Source: UBA7446 sp049596455
GTDB taxonomy: Bacteria > Bacteroidota > Bacteroidia > Flavobacteriales > Flavobacteriaceae
Reading direction: 5' to 3'
Length of the DNA stretch: 48,117 nt
Assembly (NCBI GenBank): GCA_049596455.1
Contig: JBMYLP010000012.1
Span: 1 to 48,117 of the forward strand
Shown one piece after another: positions 39,802-47,861 of this stretch (positions are counted from its first letter, which is position 1; every line of letters starts with the position of its first letter). Below the pieces are notes generated by a model. It worked only from the letters and a program-made list of their open reading frames with translations, did no database searches and was not told where the DNA came from. Made by a program: the position numbers and the translations under genes.

Positions 39802-40881
39802 CTATAGTAACTCGTCTGAAAATTTTAGTTTCTCGGTATTTTGATGCAATTGCATTTCATCAATTAATTTTTGAATATCGCCATTGATGATGTTTTGCAA
39901 ATCGTAGAGTGTTAGTCCAATGCGATGGTCGGTAACGCGTCCTTGTGGATAGTTGTAGGTTCTGATTTTTGCAGATCGATCTCCAGATGAAACCATGCTT
40001 TTTCGCTTTTCAGAATCTGCTGCTTGCTTTTTGGCAAGCTCCATATCGTACAGCCTAGAGCGCAGTACTTTTAGGGCTTTTTCTAAGTTTTTATGTGACG
40101 ATTTTTGGTCTTGACAACTTACAATCATTCCTGTGGGCTCGTGATGAAGTTTTATGGCAGAATAGGTTGTGTTTACCGATTGCCCCCCCGGTCCAGTTGA
40201 TGTGGTACGTTCAATTCGAATTTCTGACATATCTAACTCAATATCAAATTCTTCTGCCTCTGGAAGTACCATTACAGTAGCTGCAGAAGTATGCACACGA
40301 CCTTGTGTTTCGGTTTGTGGAACACGCTGAACTCGATGCACCCCCGACTCAAACTTAAGCGTTCCGTATACGTTTTCGCCACTTACTTCAAATATGATTT
40401 CTTTAAATCCACCCGAAGTTCCTTCGCTCATATCCACCACGCTGACTTTCCAGCCTTTACTTTCGCAGTATTTGGTATACATGCGGTACAAGTCTCCAGC
40501 AAAAATACTTGCTTCATCTCCACCTGTTCCAGCACGCAATTCCATCATCACATTTTTGACGTCTTCTGGGTCTTTTGGAATAAGCATAAAACGAATATCC
40601 TCTTCCAATACTTCAAGCTTTTTACTTGCCTCATCAAGTTCCTCTTTTGCCATTGCTAGCATTTCGGTGTCTTTTTCCTCGGCAATAAGGGCTTGAGCTT
40701 CTTTTTTGTTGTCCAACAAATTCAGATACTCCGTACGCTTTTCCATCAGCGCACTCAAATCTTTATACTCTCTATTGAGTGCTACATAGCGTTTTTGGTC
40801 AGCAATAATATCAGGTTGTATGATAAGGTCAGCAACCTCGTCAAAACGCTGCTTAACAATTTGTAATTTATCTTGTAACAT
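39802..40881 (-). CDS. prfA: Peptide chain release factor 1
   Basis: 359 residues. The peptidyl-transferase GGQ is in TSTGPGGQSVNTTYSAIKL, preceded by MELRAGTGGDEASIFAGDLY and GVHRVQRVPQTETQGRVHTS, and the N-terminal helical domain is complete. Length and the segment around the codon-recognition site fit RF1 (UAA/UAG) rather than RF2. It is placed between yceI and pyrF with gaps of 3 and 1 bp. Many genes in this window end in TAG as well as TAA. The full-length reading frame has no programmed frameshift. Confidence 0.95.
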   Translation of the reverse strand: MLQDKLQIVKQRFDEVADLIIQPDIIADQKRYVALNREYKDLSALMEKRTEYLNLLDNKKEAQALIAEEKDTEMLAMAKEELDEASKKLEVLEEDIRFMLIPKDPEDVKNVMMELRAGTGGDEASIFAGDLYRMYTKYCESKGWKVSVVDMSEGTSGGFKEIIFEVSGENVYGTLKFESGVHRVQRVPQTETQGRVHTSAATVMVLPEAEEFDIELDMSEIRIERTTSTGPGGQSVNTTYSAIKLHHEPTGMIVSCQDQKSSHKNLEKALKVLRSRLYDMELAKKQAADSEKRKSMVSSGDRSAKIRTYNYPQGRVTDHRIGLTLYDLQNIINGDIQKLIDEMQLHQNTEKLKFSDELL

Positions 40882-40884
40882 ATG

Positions 40885-41418
40885 CTAAGGTGCAAAGGTA
40901 CGCAACTCTAAGCGAAAGCGAATACGAATATTGTCTCGCATCTTTACTAGCATAAAAGAAGGAAGTTTGATGTCAAATTTTGAAGGCTGCACATCAAAGT
41001 TTCCTTCCAAAATCCACGTATCTTGAATTTTGTTCCACGTAGCAACTGTTTCCAATGGAATAGCAACTCCGTGAAATTTCAAATCACCAGATAGCTTGAG
41101 GGCTTCTTCATTCAAATCCATATTCTCTGAATAGAAAGAAACCTTAGGAAAGCTTAGGGCTTCTAAAACTTCTAAAGCATGAGCATCTCGGTTGCTGTTT
41201 TTAGAATTAAACGAAGAAACAGCAGCAGCAATAGCCATACGCTTGGGGGTATTGTTTTCCATAATGATAATACCCTGTACGGCATCAGAAGTACCAGACC
41301 AATCATGAATAGGATGCGAGGCTTCGTAAGTGATAAAAGAGTTGGTAGTATCCACACGAAGCTGTTGCGCAGTAAGTACCACAGGCACAAAAAGCAATAA
41401 AAAAAGTATGTTCTTCAT
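40885..41418 (-). CDS. YceI family periplasmic protein
   Basis: 177 residues with a signal peptide (MKNILFLLLFVPVVLTAQQ). The mature part has YceI-like elements: DTTNSFITYEASHPIHDWSG, SFNSKNSNRDAHALEVLEAL, FPKVSFYSENM, LSGDLKFHGVAIPLETVATW and a final strand. YceI proteins are lipocalin-like barrels that bind isoprenoids or other lipophilic molecules. The frame begins 14 codons earlier within the previous gene, but ATG 41418 gives the signal peptide. One base separates it from the upstream multi-helix protein; in E. coli, yceI is paired with the cytochrome b561 gene yceJ. Confidence 0.88.
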   Translation of the reverse strand: MKNILFLLLFVPVVLTAQQLRVDTTNSFITYEASHPIHDWSGTSDAVQGIIIMENNTPKRMAIAAAVSSFNSKNSNRDAHALEVLEALSFPKVSFYSENMDLNEEALKLSGDLKFHGVAIPLETVATWNKIQDTWILEGNFDVQPSKFDIKLPSFMLVKMRDNIRIRFRLELRTFAP

Positions 41419-41419
41419 C

Positions 41420-42016
41420 TTAAAATTTAAATACCAATACCGCCATGGCGTAACTCCCAAAAGCTGTATAAGCAGCAGCTTTGTGAACTTCTGTGTTTTT
41501 ATCCTTGTAAATATTTGTAGCCACCATAGCAGAAAAATGAATGGTTGCTAAGGTTTTATGTGCCTTAATGGACGAAAATCCTTTAACCTTTTTGTTGATA
41601 AGCGGCGGAGGTGTAAATAACGACAGTCCTGCTGTGGTAAAATATCCAATGTTGACTACCGTCGCCATGTCTTTGTGTAGCTGGTACAATTCGAAATCCC
41701 CATTATATAATTTTCCACCGATGATACCTTGTGCCACCATTGCGGCAAGCGTGGCGTAACCTAACACCTGATGTGTAGTTAGCATGGTACGTCGTAGCTT
41801 TAACTCCTTTTGGCGCTGTTCCATTGTGAGCGGTGCAATTCCAGTAGTACGCAAAAGCCCTTTTTCACCCCAAAGTAACTTTTGGGTAAACACCATACGC
41901 TCTGGAAGCAAGGGAGTTTCCTCAATAGAATCATTTAGTAAAGTAAATAAATCTTCTTGTTGTGAAAACCCTAAACTTCCAACCAATAGGATGGAAATAT
42001 AAATTAGTTTACGCAT
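41420..42016 (-). CDS. Membrane protein with b561-like histidine helices (unrecognised family)
   Basis: 198 residues: a signal peptide (MRKLIYISILLVGSLGFSQQ), a soluble part of about 60 residues, then four hydrophobic segments. Histidines flank or lie within each of them: THQVLGYATLAAMVAQGII, YQLHKDMATVVNIGYFTTAG, IKAHKTLATIHFSAMVATN and EVHKAAAYTAFGSYAMAVL. This spacing looks like a di-heme cytochrome b561 or ferric reductase core. I cannot assign a named family. It lies directly before yceI (1 bp) and overlaps purM by 8 bp. The TTG at 42022 could be the start, but ATG 42016 gives the better signal peptide. Confidence 0.72.
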   Translation of the reverse strand: MRKLIYISILLVGSLGFSQQEDLFTLLNDSIEETPLLPERMVFTQKLLWGEKGLLRTTGIAPLTMEQRQKELKLRRTMLTTHQVLGYATLAAMVAQGIIGGKLYNGDFELYQLHKDMATVVNIGYFTTAGLSLFTPPPLINKKVKGFSSIKAHKTLATIHFSAMVATNIYKDKNTEVHKAAAYTAFGSYAMAVLVFKF

Positions 42017-43193
42017 ATTCAAATGTTCCGTTTGGCGTTGTTAAGGTAAGTTTTTTTATTGAACTTTCTTCTACACGACCAATAATCTGCGCATCAATAT
42101 CAAACGAATTTGACACGGAAATGATTTGCTCTGCATACTCAGGCGAAACATACAACTCTAATCGGTGCCCCATATTGAACACCTTATACATTTCGCGCCA
42201 ATCTGTTTTTGACTCGGCTTGAATCATCTCAAATAAAGGAGGGATGGGGAACATATTATCTTTGATGATATGCCCATTATCTATAAAATGCAACACTTTT
42301 GTTTGCGCTCCCCCACTGCAATGCACAGCACCGTGAATGGCACCACTACCCATCTTCTTAAGAATCGCTTTCATCACAGGAGCATAGGTTCTTGTTGGAG
42401 AAAGCACCAATTTTCCTGCATCTAATGGAACACCATCTACAGCATCTTGAAGTTTTTTAGTACCTGTGTACACAAGGGCGTCTGGAACCAAAGGATCAAA
42501 ACTTTCGGGAAATTCAGCAGCTAGGGATTTATGAAACACATCATGACGCGCCGAAGTAAGTCCATTACTACCCATGCCGCCATTGTATTGGCTTTCATAA
42601 GTAGCCTGACCAAAAGACGCTAAGCCCACAATCACATCACCCGATTGAATATTGGCGTTATCAATCACATCTTCACGCTTCAGACGTGCCGTAACGGTAG
42701 AATCCACAATAATGGTGCGCACCAAATCTCCTACGTCGGCGGTTTCGCCACCTGTTAAGGTAAGTTTCATTCCGTGAGCATTAAGCTCATCGACTAATTC
42801 TTGTGTGCCTTCAATAAGGGCTTTAATCACCTCGCCAGGGATCAAGTTCTTATTTCGCCCAATGGTAGATGAAATAAGAATTTCATCCACGGCACCCACA
42901 CAAAGCAAATCATCAAGATTCATAATAAGCGCATCTTGCGCAATGCCTTTCCAAACAGATAAGTCACCTGTTTGCTTCCAGTACATATATGCCAAAGAGG
43001 ATTTTGTTCCAGCGCCATCGGCGTGCATCACCAAACAATAATCGTTATCATTTGTGAGGTAATCAGGAACAATTTTACAAAACGCCTTGGGAAAAAGACC
43101 TTTATCAATGTGCTTAATGGCTGCGTGGACATCTTCCTTATCAGCGGAAACACCGCGCATTTGATAACGTTCCTTAGAAGGGTTTTTTGGCAT
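42009..43193 (-). CDS. purM: Phosphoribosylformylglycinamidine cyclo-ligase (Bacteroidetes-type PurM)
   Basis: 394 residues of the AIR synthase fold, longer than E. coli PurM. N-terminus RYQMRGVSADKEDVHAAIKH, ATP-binding and metal segment LVMHADGAGTKSSLAYMYWK, GIAQDALIMNLDDLLCVGA, LTGGETADVGDLVRTI, and in the C-terminal half GAIHGAVHCSGGAQTKVLHF. PurM forms aminoimidazole ribonucleotide in purine synthesis. It starts 2 bp after the type III glutamine synthetase stop; the in-frame codons upstream (43238) overlap that gene and are rejected. Glutamine is the nitrogen donor of the preceding purine step, a sensible link. Confidence 0.92.
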   Translation of the reverse strand: MPKNPSKERYQMRGVSADKEDVHAAIKHIDKGLFPKAFCKIVPDYLTNDNDYCLVMHADGAGTKSSLAYMYWKQTGDLSVWKGIAQDALIMNLDDLLCVGAVDEILISSTIGRNKNLIPGEVIKALIEGTQELVDELNAHGMKLTLTGGETADVGDLVRTIIVDSTVTARLKREDVIDNANIQSGDVIVGLASFGQATYESQYNGGMGSNGLTSARHDVFHKSLAAEFPESFDPLVPDALVYTGTKKLQDAVDGVPLDAGKLVLSPTRTYAPVMKAILKKMGSGAIHGAVHCSGGAQTKVLHFIDNGHIIKDNMFPIPPLFEMIQAESKTDWREMYKVFNMGHRLELYVSPEYAEQIISVSNSFDIDAQIIGRVEESSIKKLTLTTPNGTFEYA

Positions 43194-43195
43194 AG

Positions 43196-45382
43196 TTAAC
43201 GTAAAAATAGTAATTCGCGGTATTTGGCAAGTGGCCACGTTGAATCATCAACGATAAGCTCCAAACCATCTGCTGCTTCTCTTATATTATCAAAAACTGG
43301 TAGCACATTCTTGGCGTACATTTGTGCCCTATCATCAAGTTTGCTCATGCTGTTTGCCTTATCTCTGGCTTTTGCCAAGGCAGCACATGAGGATGTAAGA
43401 GCGTCTGTTAATGTGCTGATGTGCTCAATAGTTTCCATAGCAACAGGGGCGTGCTTCGTAAAGCTATCGCCGTATATTTGTTTCAGCCCACTTACATTTT
43501 CAACTAGCATATGTTGGTATTTAAACGCTGTTGGCAGAATTTGGTTTTTGGCTATATTTTCAAGCACCAGACTTTCAATTTCAACACATTGTACATACTG
43601 CTCTAATTGAATTTCGTAACGCGCCTTTTGCTCAACGGGATTCATCACACCTAAGCTGTCAAACAAATCAATCACGTTGTCTTGCATGCGAACAGATAGC
43701 GCTTCGGGCGTTTTTTTCAGGTTAGACAATCCCCTGCGTGCCGCTTCTTTTGCCCATGACTCGCTATAACCATCCCCGTCAAAAAGGATGTTTTTGGTGG
43801 TTTTGATATATTCACGAAGGACGTTGAAAATAGCATCGTCTTTTTTAAGTTTTTTGGTTTTGATTAAGCCGTCTACCTCTGCTTTAAAGTCTATTAACTG
43901 TTTAGCAACTATGGTATTTAGCACTGTCATTGGGATAGCACAATTTTGACTGGATCCAGCAGCCCGAAACTCAAATTTATTTCCAGTAAAAGCAAATGGC
44001 GAGGTGCGGTTTCTATCCGTATTATCAAGTAAAACATCTGGAATTTTACCTACCACATTTAGCTTTAAATCTGTCTTTTCTTGTGGAGAAAGCTTTCCTT
44101 TAGAGACATGTTCCAAATTATCTAAAACTGCAGATAGCTGCGAGCCAATAAATACTGAAATAATCGCAGGGGGTGCTTCGTTAGCTCCTAATCGGTGGTC
44201 GTTTCCAGCACTAGCAACAGAAGAACGCACAAGCGATTCATAATTCTGTACTGCTTTGATTGTGGTTACAAAAAATGTCAGAAACTGTAAATTGCTCATT
44301 GGGGTTTTTCCGGGACTTAGCAGGTTAACACCTGTATTTGTTTGCAACGACCAGTTGTTGTGTTTTCCTGAGCCATTAATTCCTGAAAAAGGCTTTTCGT
44401 GTAACAGTATTTTAAATTGATGTTTGCTTGCAATCTTACCCATAATGTCCATAAGAAGCGCATTGTGGTCAACAGCAAGGTTAGCCTCCTCAAAAATAGG
44501 TGCTAATTCAAATTGGTTAGGTGCTACCTCGTTGTGGCGTGTTTTTACGGGTATTCCCAAAAGCATACATTCATGCTCCAATTCTCGCATAAAATTAATC
44601 GCACGTGTGGGAATCGAACCAAAATAATGATCATCGAGCTGTTGTCCTTTTGGTGGTGGATGCCCAACCAACGTTCGACCAGCCAGCATGATGTCTGGGC
44701 GTGATGCCGCTAAAGCTTTATCTACCAAAAAATATTCTTGCTCCCAACCTAAAGTAGCATGAACGTGCGTAACATTTTTATCAAAAAACTTTGCTACTTG
44801 AGTAGCCGCATCATCTACAGTGCTCAGGGCTCTAAGAAGGGGTGTTTTATTATCCAATGCTTGACCCGTATAGGAAACAAAAATGGTAGGAATACAAAGT
44901 GTAGAACCATAAATAAAGGCGGGAGAAGAAGGGTCCCAGGCGGTGTAGCCTCTTGCCTCAAAAGTATTGCGAATACCGCCACTAGGAAAACTTGATGCGT
45001 CGGGTTCCTGCTGAACCAATTGTGAACCATCAAAATATTCTAAACTATCACCATTACTGTCCATATCAAAAAATGCATCGTGCTTTTCAGCAGTAGCACC
45101 AGTTAAGGGTTGGAACCAATGTGTGTAGTGCGTGGCTCCCATAGAAATCGCCCAATCTTTCATTGAGGCAGCAACATGGTCAGCTACAGAGCGGTTGATT
45201 TTGGTTCCCTTTTCAATGGCCTCATTAATTTCTTTAAACGCTTGTTTGGTAAGAAATGTACGCATCGCCTTTTTAGTAAAGACATGGCTGGCAAAAAGTG
45301 TTGATTTTTTTTGATCAGATTCAAATGATTTTGGGAGGCGGCTTACCGCGTCCTGAATGGCCTTAAAACGCAGTTTGTTCAT
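43196..45382 (-). CDS. glnN: Type III glutamine synthetase
   Basis: 728 residues, the size of GSIII enzymes of Bacteroidetes and cyanobacteria. Blocks: MGATHYTHWFQPLTGATAEK, FPSGGIRNTFEARGYTAWDP, GWEQEYFLVDK, HNEVAPNQFELAPIFEEANL, GSGKHNNWSLQTNTGVNLL (active-site region) and NRTSPFAFTGNKFEFRAAGS. It makes glutamine from glutamate, ATP and ammonia as dodecamers in the cytoplasm. It is divergent from the type II synthetase gene and shares a 232-bp intergenic region with it, including the two GGGGT boxes. A -7 box (TATATTTG, minus strand) lies 26 bp upstream. First gene of a seven-gene unit. Confidence 0.96.
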   Translation of the reverse strand: MNKLRFKAIQDAVSRLPKSFESDQKKSTLFASHVFTKKAMRTFLTKQAFKEINEAIEKGTKINRSVADHVAASMKDWAISMGATHYTHWFQPLTGATAEKHDAFFDMDSNGDSLEYFDGSQLVQQEPDASSFPSGGIRNTFEARGYTAWDPSSPAFIYGSTLCIPTIFVSYTGQALDNKTPLLRALSTVDDAATQVAKFFDKNVTHVHATLGWEQEYFLVDKALAASRPDIMLAGRTLVGHPPPKGQQLDDHYFGSIPTRAINFMRELEHECMLLGIPVKTRHNEVAPNQFELAPIFEEANLAVDHNALLMDIMGKIASKHQFKILLHEKPFSGINGSGKHNNWSLQTNTGVNLLSPGKTPMSNLQFLTFFVTTIKAVQNYESLVRSSVASAGNDHRLGANEAPPAIISVFIGSQLSAVLDNLEHVSKGKLSPQEKTDLKLNVVGKIPDVLLDNTDRNRTSPFAFTGNKFEFRAAGSSQNCAIPMTVLNTIVAKQLIDFKAEVDGLIKTKKLKKDDAIFNVLREYIKTTKNILFDGDGYSESWAKEAARRGLSNLKKTPEALSVRMQDNVIDLFDSLGVMNPVEQKARYEIQLEQYVQCVEIESLVLENIAKNQILPTAFKYQHMLVENVSGLKQIYGDSFTKHAPVAMETIEHISTLTDALTSSCAALAKARDKANSMSKLDDRAQMYAKNVLPVFDNIREAADGLELIVDDSTWPLAKYRELLFLR

Positions 45383-45408
45383 AATATTTAGGTGTTTATG
45401 GTAAAAAA

Positions 45409-45416
45409 CAAATATA
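45409..45416 (-). promoter_or_regulatory. -7 element of the type III glutamine synthetase promoter
   Basis: Minus-strand TATATTTG, perfect TAnnTTTG, 26 bp before the ATG at 45382. No TTG at the usual -33 distance. Confidence 0.6.
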
Positions 45417-45502
45417 AGTTAAATCTTGCGATTAGACTTTGAAATTCCATTTTTAGGTTTTATGTATTTATTTTCGATTTTTTTTTATATTGTTAATAAT
45501 TA

Positions 45503-45575
45503 CCCGCAAAAATTAGGGGTTAAACAAAAATAATACAATTGTTTACAAAAAACCTCCCTTTAATTTAGTGGGGTT
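45503..45575 (+). promoter_or_regulatory. Two GGGGT boxes upstream of glnA
   Basis: Two boxes in the orientation of glnA: CCC-N10-GGGGTT (45503-45521, T of GGGGT at 45520) and CCC-N11-GGGGTT (45556-45575, T at 45574). They are 54 bp apart, about five helical turns, as in the porin-amt promoter. The second box takes the place of the -33 element: TTA at 45565-45567, then 19 bp, then the -7 box. The sequence around the second box resembles that around the middle porin box (TGGGGTT, then AT-rich TTTAAAATTTTA). Confidence 0.55.
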
Positions 45576-45586
45576 CTTTAAAATTT

Positions 45587-45594
45587 TATTTTTG
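45587..45594 (+). promoter_or_regulatory. -7 element of glnA promoter
   Basis: TATTTTTG, perfect TAnnTTTG, 20 bp before the glnA ATG. The -33 position carries TTAGTGGGGTT instead of TTG. Confidence 0.68.
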
Positions 45595-45614
45595 TTTAAC
45601 ATTTTTAATAAATC

Positions 45615-46622
45615 ATGAATAAATCAAAACTTGAATACATTTGGTTGGACGGTTATAAGCCGACTGCCAACCTACGAAGTAAAACAAAAATTGTTAGCGA
45701 CTTCTCTGGAAAACTAGAGGATGTTGATATGTGGTCTTTTGACGGAAGTTCAACCCTGCAAGCAGAGGGTGGCTCTTCAGACTGTCTTTTAAAGCCCGTT
45801 GCTATTTACCCAGACCCAGTTCGCAAAAATGCGTATTTGGTTATGACTGAGGTGTTGAATGCAGATGGTTCAGCACATGAATCTAATGGTCGTGCTACTA
45901 TTGACGACGATGATGACGATTTCTGGTTTGGGTTTGAACAGGAATACTTCCTGTGGGACCCAGAAACTAACCTTCCTTTAGGTTTCCCTAAAGATCAAAC
46001 TCCACAAGGTCAGTTTTACTGTTCTGTAGGAGCTAAGAATTCTTTTGGTCGTGAAATCATGGACCGACACTTAGACATTTGCCTTGAAGCAGGTCTTAAT
46101 GTTGAGGGTACAAACGGTGAGGTTGCACCAGGACAGTGGGAATTTCAAATTTTCGCAAAAGGTGCTGCTGAAGCAGGAGATCAAATTTGGATTGCACGTT
46201 ACATCTTAGAGCGTTTGGCTGAGGACTATGGTTTGGCTATTGATTATCACCCAAAACCACTTGGTGCTACAGATTGGAACGGTTCGGGTATGCACGCAAA
46301 CTTCTCTAACACTATTCTTAGAACTTGTGGTTCAAAAGAAACCTATGAGAAAATTTGTGAAGCGTTTCGTCCGGTAGTAAAAGAGCACATTGAGGTATAT
46401 GGTGCTTATAACGACCAACGCCTTACGGGAGATCACGAAACACAGTCTATTAATGAATTTAGCTATGGTGTTTCTGACCGTGGAGCGTCTATTCGTATTC
46501 CAATTATGACAGTAGAAAAAGGATGGAAAGGATGGTTGGAAGACCGTCGTCCAGCGTCTAACGGAGACCCATACAAAATTGCGGCTCGTATTATAAAAAC
46601 TGTTAAGTCTGCTGACGTATAA
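45615..46622 (+). CDS. glnA: Glutamine synthetase, type II-like (beta-grasp)
   Basis: 335 residues, the size of eukaryotic-type GSII. Blocks: LEYIWLDGYKPTANLRSKTK, DMWSFDGSSTLQAEG, WFGFEQEYFLW (metal-binding Glu), EGTNGEVAPGQWEFQIFA, GSGMHANFSNT (ATP site), TGDHETQSINEFSYGVSDRG and SIRIPIMT. No adenylylation loop Tyr like that of GSI. It is divergent from the type III synthetase, so the cell has two different classes of the enzyme back to back. Followed by a bidirectional terminator. The promoter has GGGGT boxes in common with the amt operon. Confidence 0.95.
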   Translation: MNKSKLEYIWLDGYKPTANLRSKTKIVSDFSGKLEDVDMWSFDGSSTLQAEGGSSDCLLKPVAIYPDPVRKNAYLVMTEVLNADGSAHESNGRATIDDDDDDFWFGFEQEYFLWDPETNLPLGFPKDQTPQGQFYCSVGAKNSFGREIMDRHLDICLEAGLNVEGTNGEVAPGQWEFQIFAKGAAEAGDQIWIARYILERLAEDYGLAIDYHPKPLGATDWNGSGMHANFSNTILRTCGSKETYEKICEAFRPVVKEHIEVYGAYNDQRLTGDHETQSINEFSYGVSDRGASIRIPIMTVEKGWKGWLEDRRPASNGDPYKIAARIIKTVKSADV

Positions 46623-46645
46623 TCGTATCTGATTTTTAACTAAGC

Positions 46646-46690
46646 AAAAACACCTGTCTTTCGACAAGCTCGAGAACCAGGTGTTTTTTT
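46646..46690. terminator. Bidirectional terminator between glnA and the antiporter gene
   Basis: AAAAACACCTG (46646-46656) pairs with CAGGTGTTTTT (46678-46688), with T runs on both strands. The loop contains TTCGACAAGCTCGAGAA, which holds the recurring TTCGACARGCTC word. It overlaps by two bases the stop codon of the antiporter gene at 46689. Confidence 0.85.
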
Positions 46691-47621
46691 ATGATAATGT
46701 GTATGCCATATAAGCAGCATAGCATACTGTCAAAACAATTCCTTGCCGCCATGAAAGTTGAAGTTTTTTGGCAAAAAATACCAGGGGCAACAACAGCACC
46801 GCAAAGCCAATCATCACCCAAATATCAAGCGCTAAAAGCTGCTGATCTACTACCTGCAGTGGATGAATAACCGCCGTAATCCCTAAGACCGTGAGTATGT
46901 TAAATAAATTGGAGCCAATTAAGTTTCCAATCGAAATCCCCTGCTCCTTTTTTGCAATTGCCATACCAGAAGCCGCCAATTCGGGCAAACTGGTTCCCAC
47001 CGATACCAATGTTATTCCAATGATGCGCTCGCTGACATCGTAGGTGCGTGCCAAACCCACGGCACCCTGCACCAACCACTGCGAACCAAACGCAAGTCCC
47101 AACGACCCAAGTACAACAAAAAACACAATCCATCCCCACGATTTTAGGGTTACATCTTTTGGCGTTTCTTGTAGTACTACAGGAGGTTGAAATTTTATCA
47201 GGTAGGTCATGACGGCTATCAGAATACAAAGCAAGAGTACACCGTCTGAAGTGCTAATTGTCCCGTTATATAGTAATAGTAAAAGTAAAATGGAAACGGC
47301 AAAAACCACCGGCCAATCGAATTGGTAAAACGTTTTTTGTACTTGAATACGCCCAAAAAGCAAAATAACACCTAACACAAAACCAAGATTGGCAATATTT
47401 GAACCCACTACATTTCCAAGCGATAAATCGGGATACCCTTCAAGTGCCGCACGTATACTGGTAATAAGCTCAGGCAAAGAGGTTGCAAACGAAACAATGG
47501 TCATGCCTACAACTACTTTGGGAACCTGCCAACGTGCGGCAGTTGCTACCGCAGCGCGAAGTAGCCATTCGCCACCCAAAAGCAACAAGGCAAGTCCACC
47601 AACAAGTAAAAGTGTATTCAT
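46689..47621 (-). CDS. Calcium/sodium antiporter (CaxA/YrbG family)
   Basis: 310 residues, ten helices in two inverted repeats. Each repeat has the CaCA alpha motif: VSFATSLPELITSIRAAL with SLGNVVGSNIANLGFVLG, and VSVGTSLPELAASGMAIA with SIGNLIGSNLFNILTVLG. It exchanges Ca2+ (or K+) for Na+ or H+ at the inner membrane. Starts at the ATG at 47621 with a TATCTTCG -7-like box 10 bp upstream. Convergent with glnA, sharing its terminator. Confidence 0.93.
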   Translation of the reverse strand: MNTLLLVGGLALLLLGGEWLLRAAVATAARWQVPKVVVGMTIVSFATSLPELITSIRAALEGYPDLSLGNVVGSNIANLGFVLGVILLFGRIQVQKTFYQFDWPVVFAVSILLLLLLYNGTISTSDGVLLLCILIAVMTYLIKFQPPVVLQETPKDVTLKSWGWIVFFVVLGSLGLAFGSQWLVQGAVGLARTYDVSERIIGITLVSVGTSLPELAASGMAIAKKEQGISIGNLIGSNLFNILTVLGITAVIHPLQVVDQQLLALDIWVMIGFAVLLLPLVFFAKKLQLSWRQGIVLTVCYAAYMAYTLS

Positions 47622-47631
47622 ATTGTTATGG

Positions 47632-47639
47632 CGAAGATA
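47632..47639 (-). promoter_or_regulatory. -7-like element of the antiporter gene
   Basis: Minus-strand TATCTTCG, 10 bp before the ATG at 47621; identical to the element before the ABC transporter gene at 5804. Confidence 0.45.
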
Positions 47640-47656
47640 CGGTGTGAAAGGTTTTG

Positions 47657-47664
47657 TACCTTTG
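47657..47664 (+). promoter_or_regulatory. -7 element of the 49-aa gene
   Basis: TACCTTTG, perfect TAnnTTTG, 4 bp before the ATG at 47669. No TTG at -33. Confidence 0.5.
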
Positions 47665-47668
47665 TGCT

Positions 47669-47818
47669 ATGCAAAAAAAAGTATTTCGGGTTTTGGCAAA
47701 ATGCAACAAGTTGCTACTCCCTAGCTTGACCAAAAAACGGGTAGATTTGGCAAAAGCTACCAAAGGACAATTATTGCTTATCGCCTGGCGTACTTATGTG
47801 ACAATGCGAGCAATTTAG
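47669..47818 (+). CDS. Small basic protein of 49 aa
   Basis: A short frame from ATG 47669 to TAG 47818: MQKKVFRVLAKCNKLLLPSL, TKKRVDLAKATKGQLLLIAW, RTYVTMRAI. It closely resembles a family of about 50-residue basic proteins in Flavobacteriaceae (pattern: basic start, LLPSLTKK, DLAKA, W-R-YVT) that databases often label SsrA-binding protein without real SmpB similarity. The function is unknown. A perfect -7 box lies just upstream, and the tRNA-Arg promoter begins right after its stop. Too short to judge by codon use alone. Confidence 0.72.
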   Translation: MQKKVFRVLAKCNKLLLPSLTKKRVDLAKATKGQLLLIAWRTYVTMRAI

Positions 47819-47820
47819 TT

Positions 47821-47850
47821 TTGCAGCATAGGCAAAATAAGATATATTTG
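47821..47850 (+). promoter_or_regulatory. Promoter of tRNA-Arg
   Basis: TTG (47821-47823, within TTTTG), 19-bp spacer, TATATTTG (47843-47850): full consensus. The tRNA starts 12 bp later. Confidence 0.8.
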
Positions 47851-47861
47851 CACCCGCAAAA

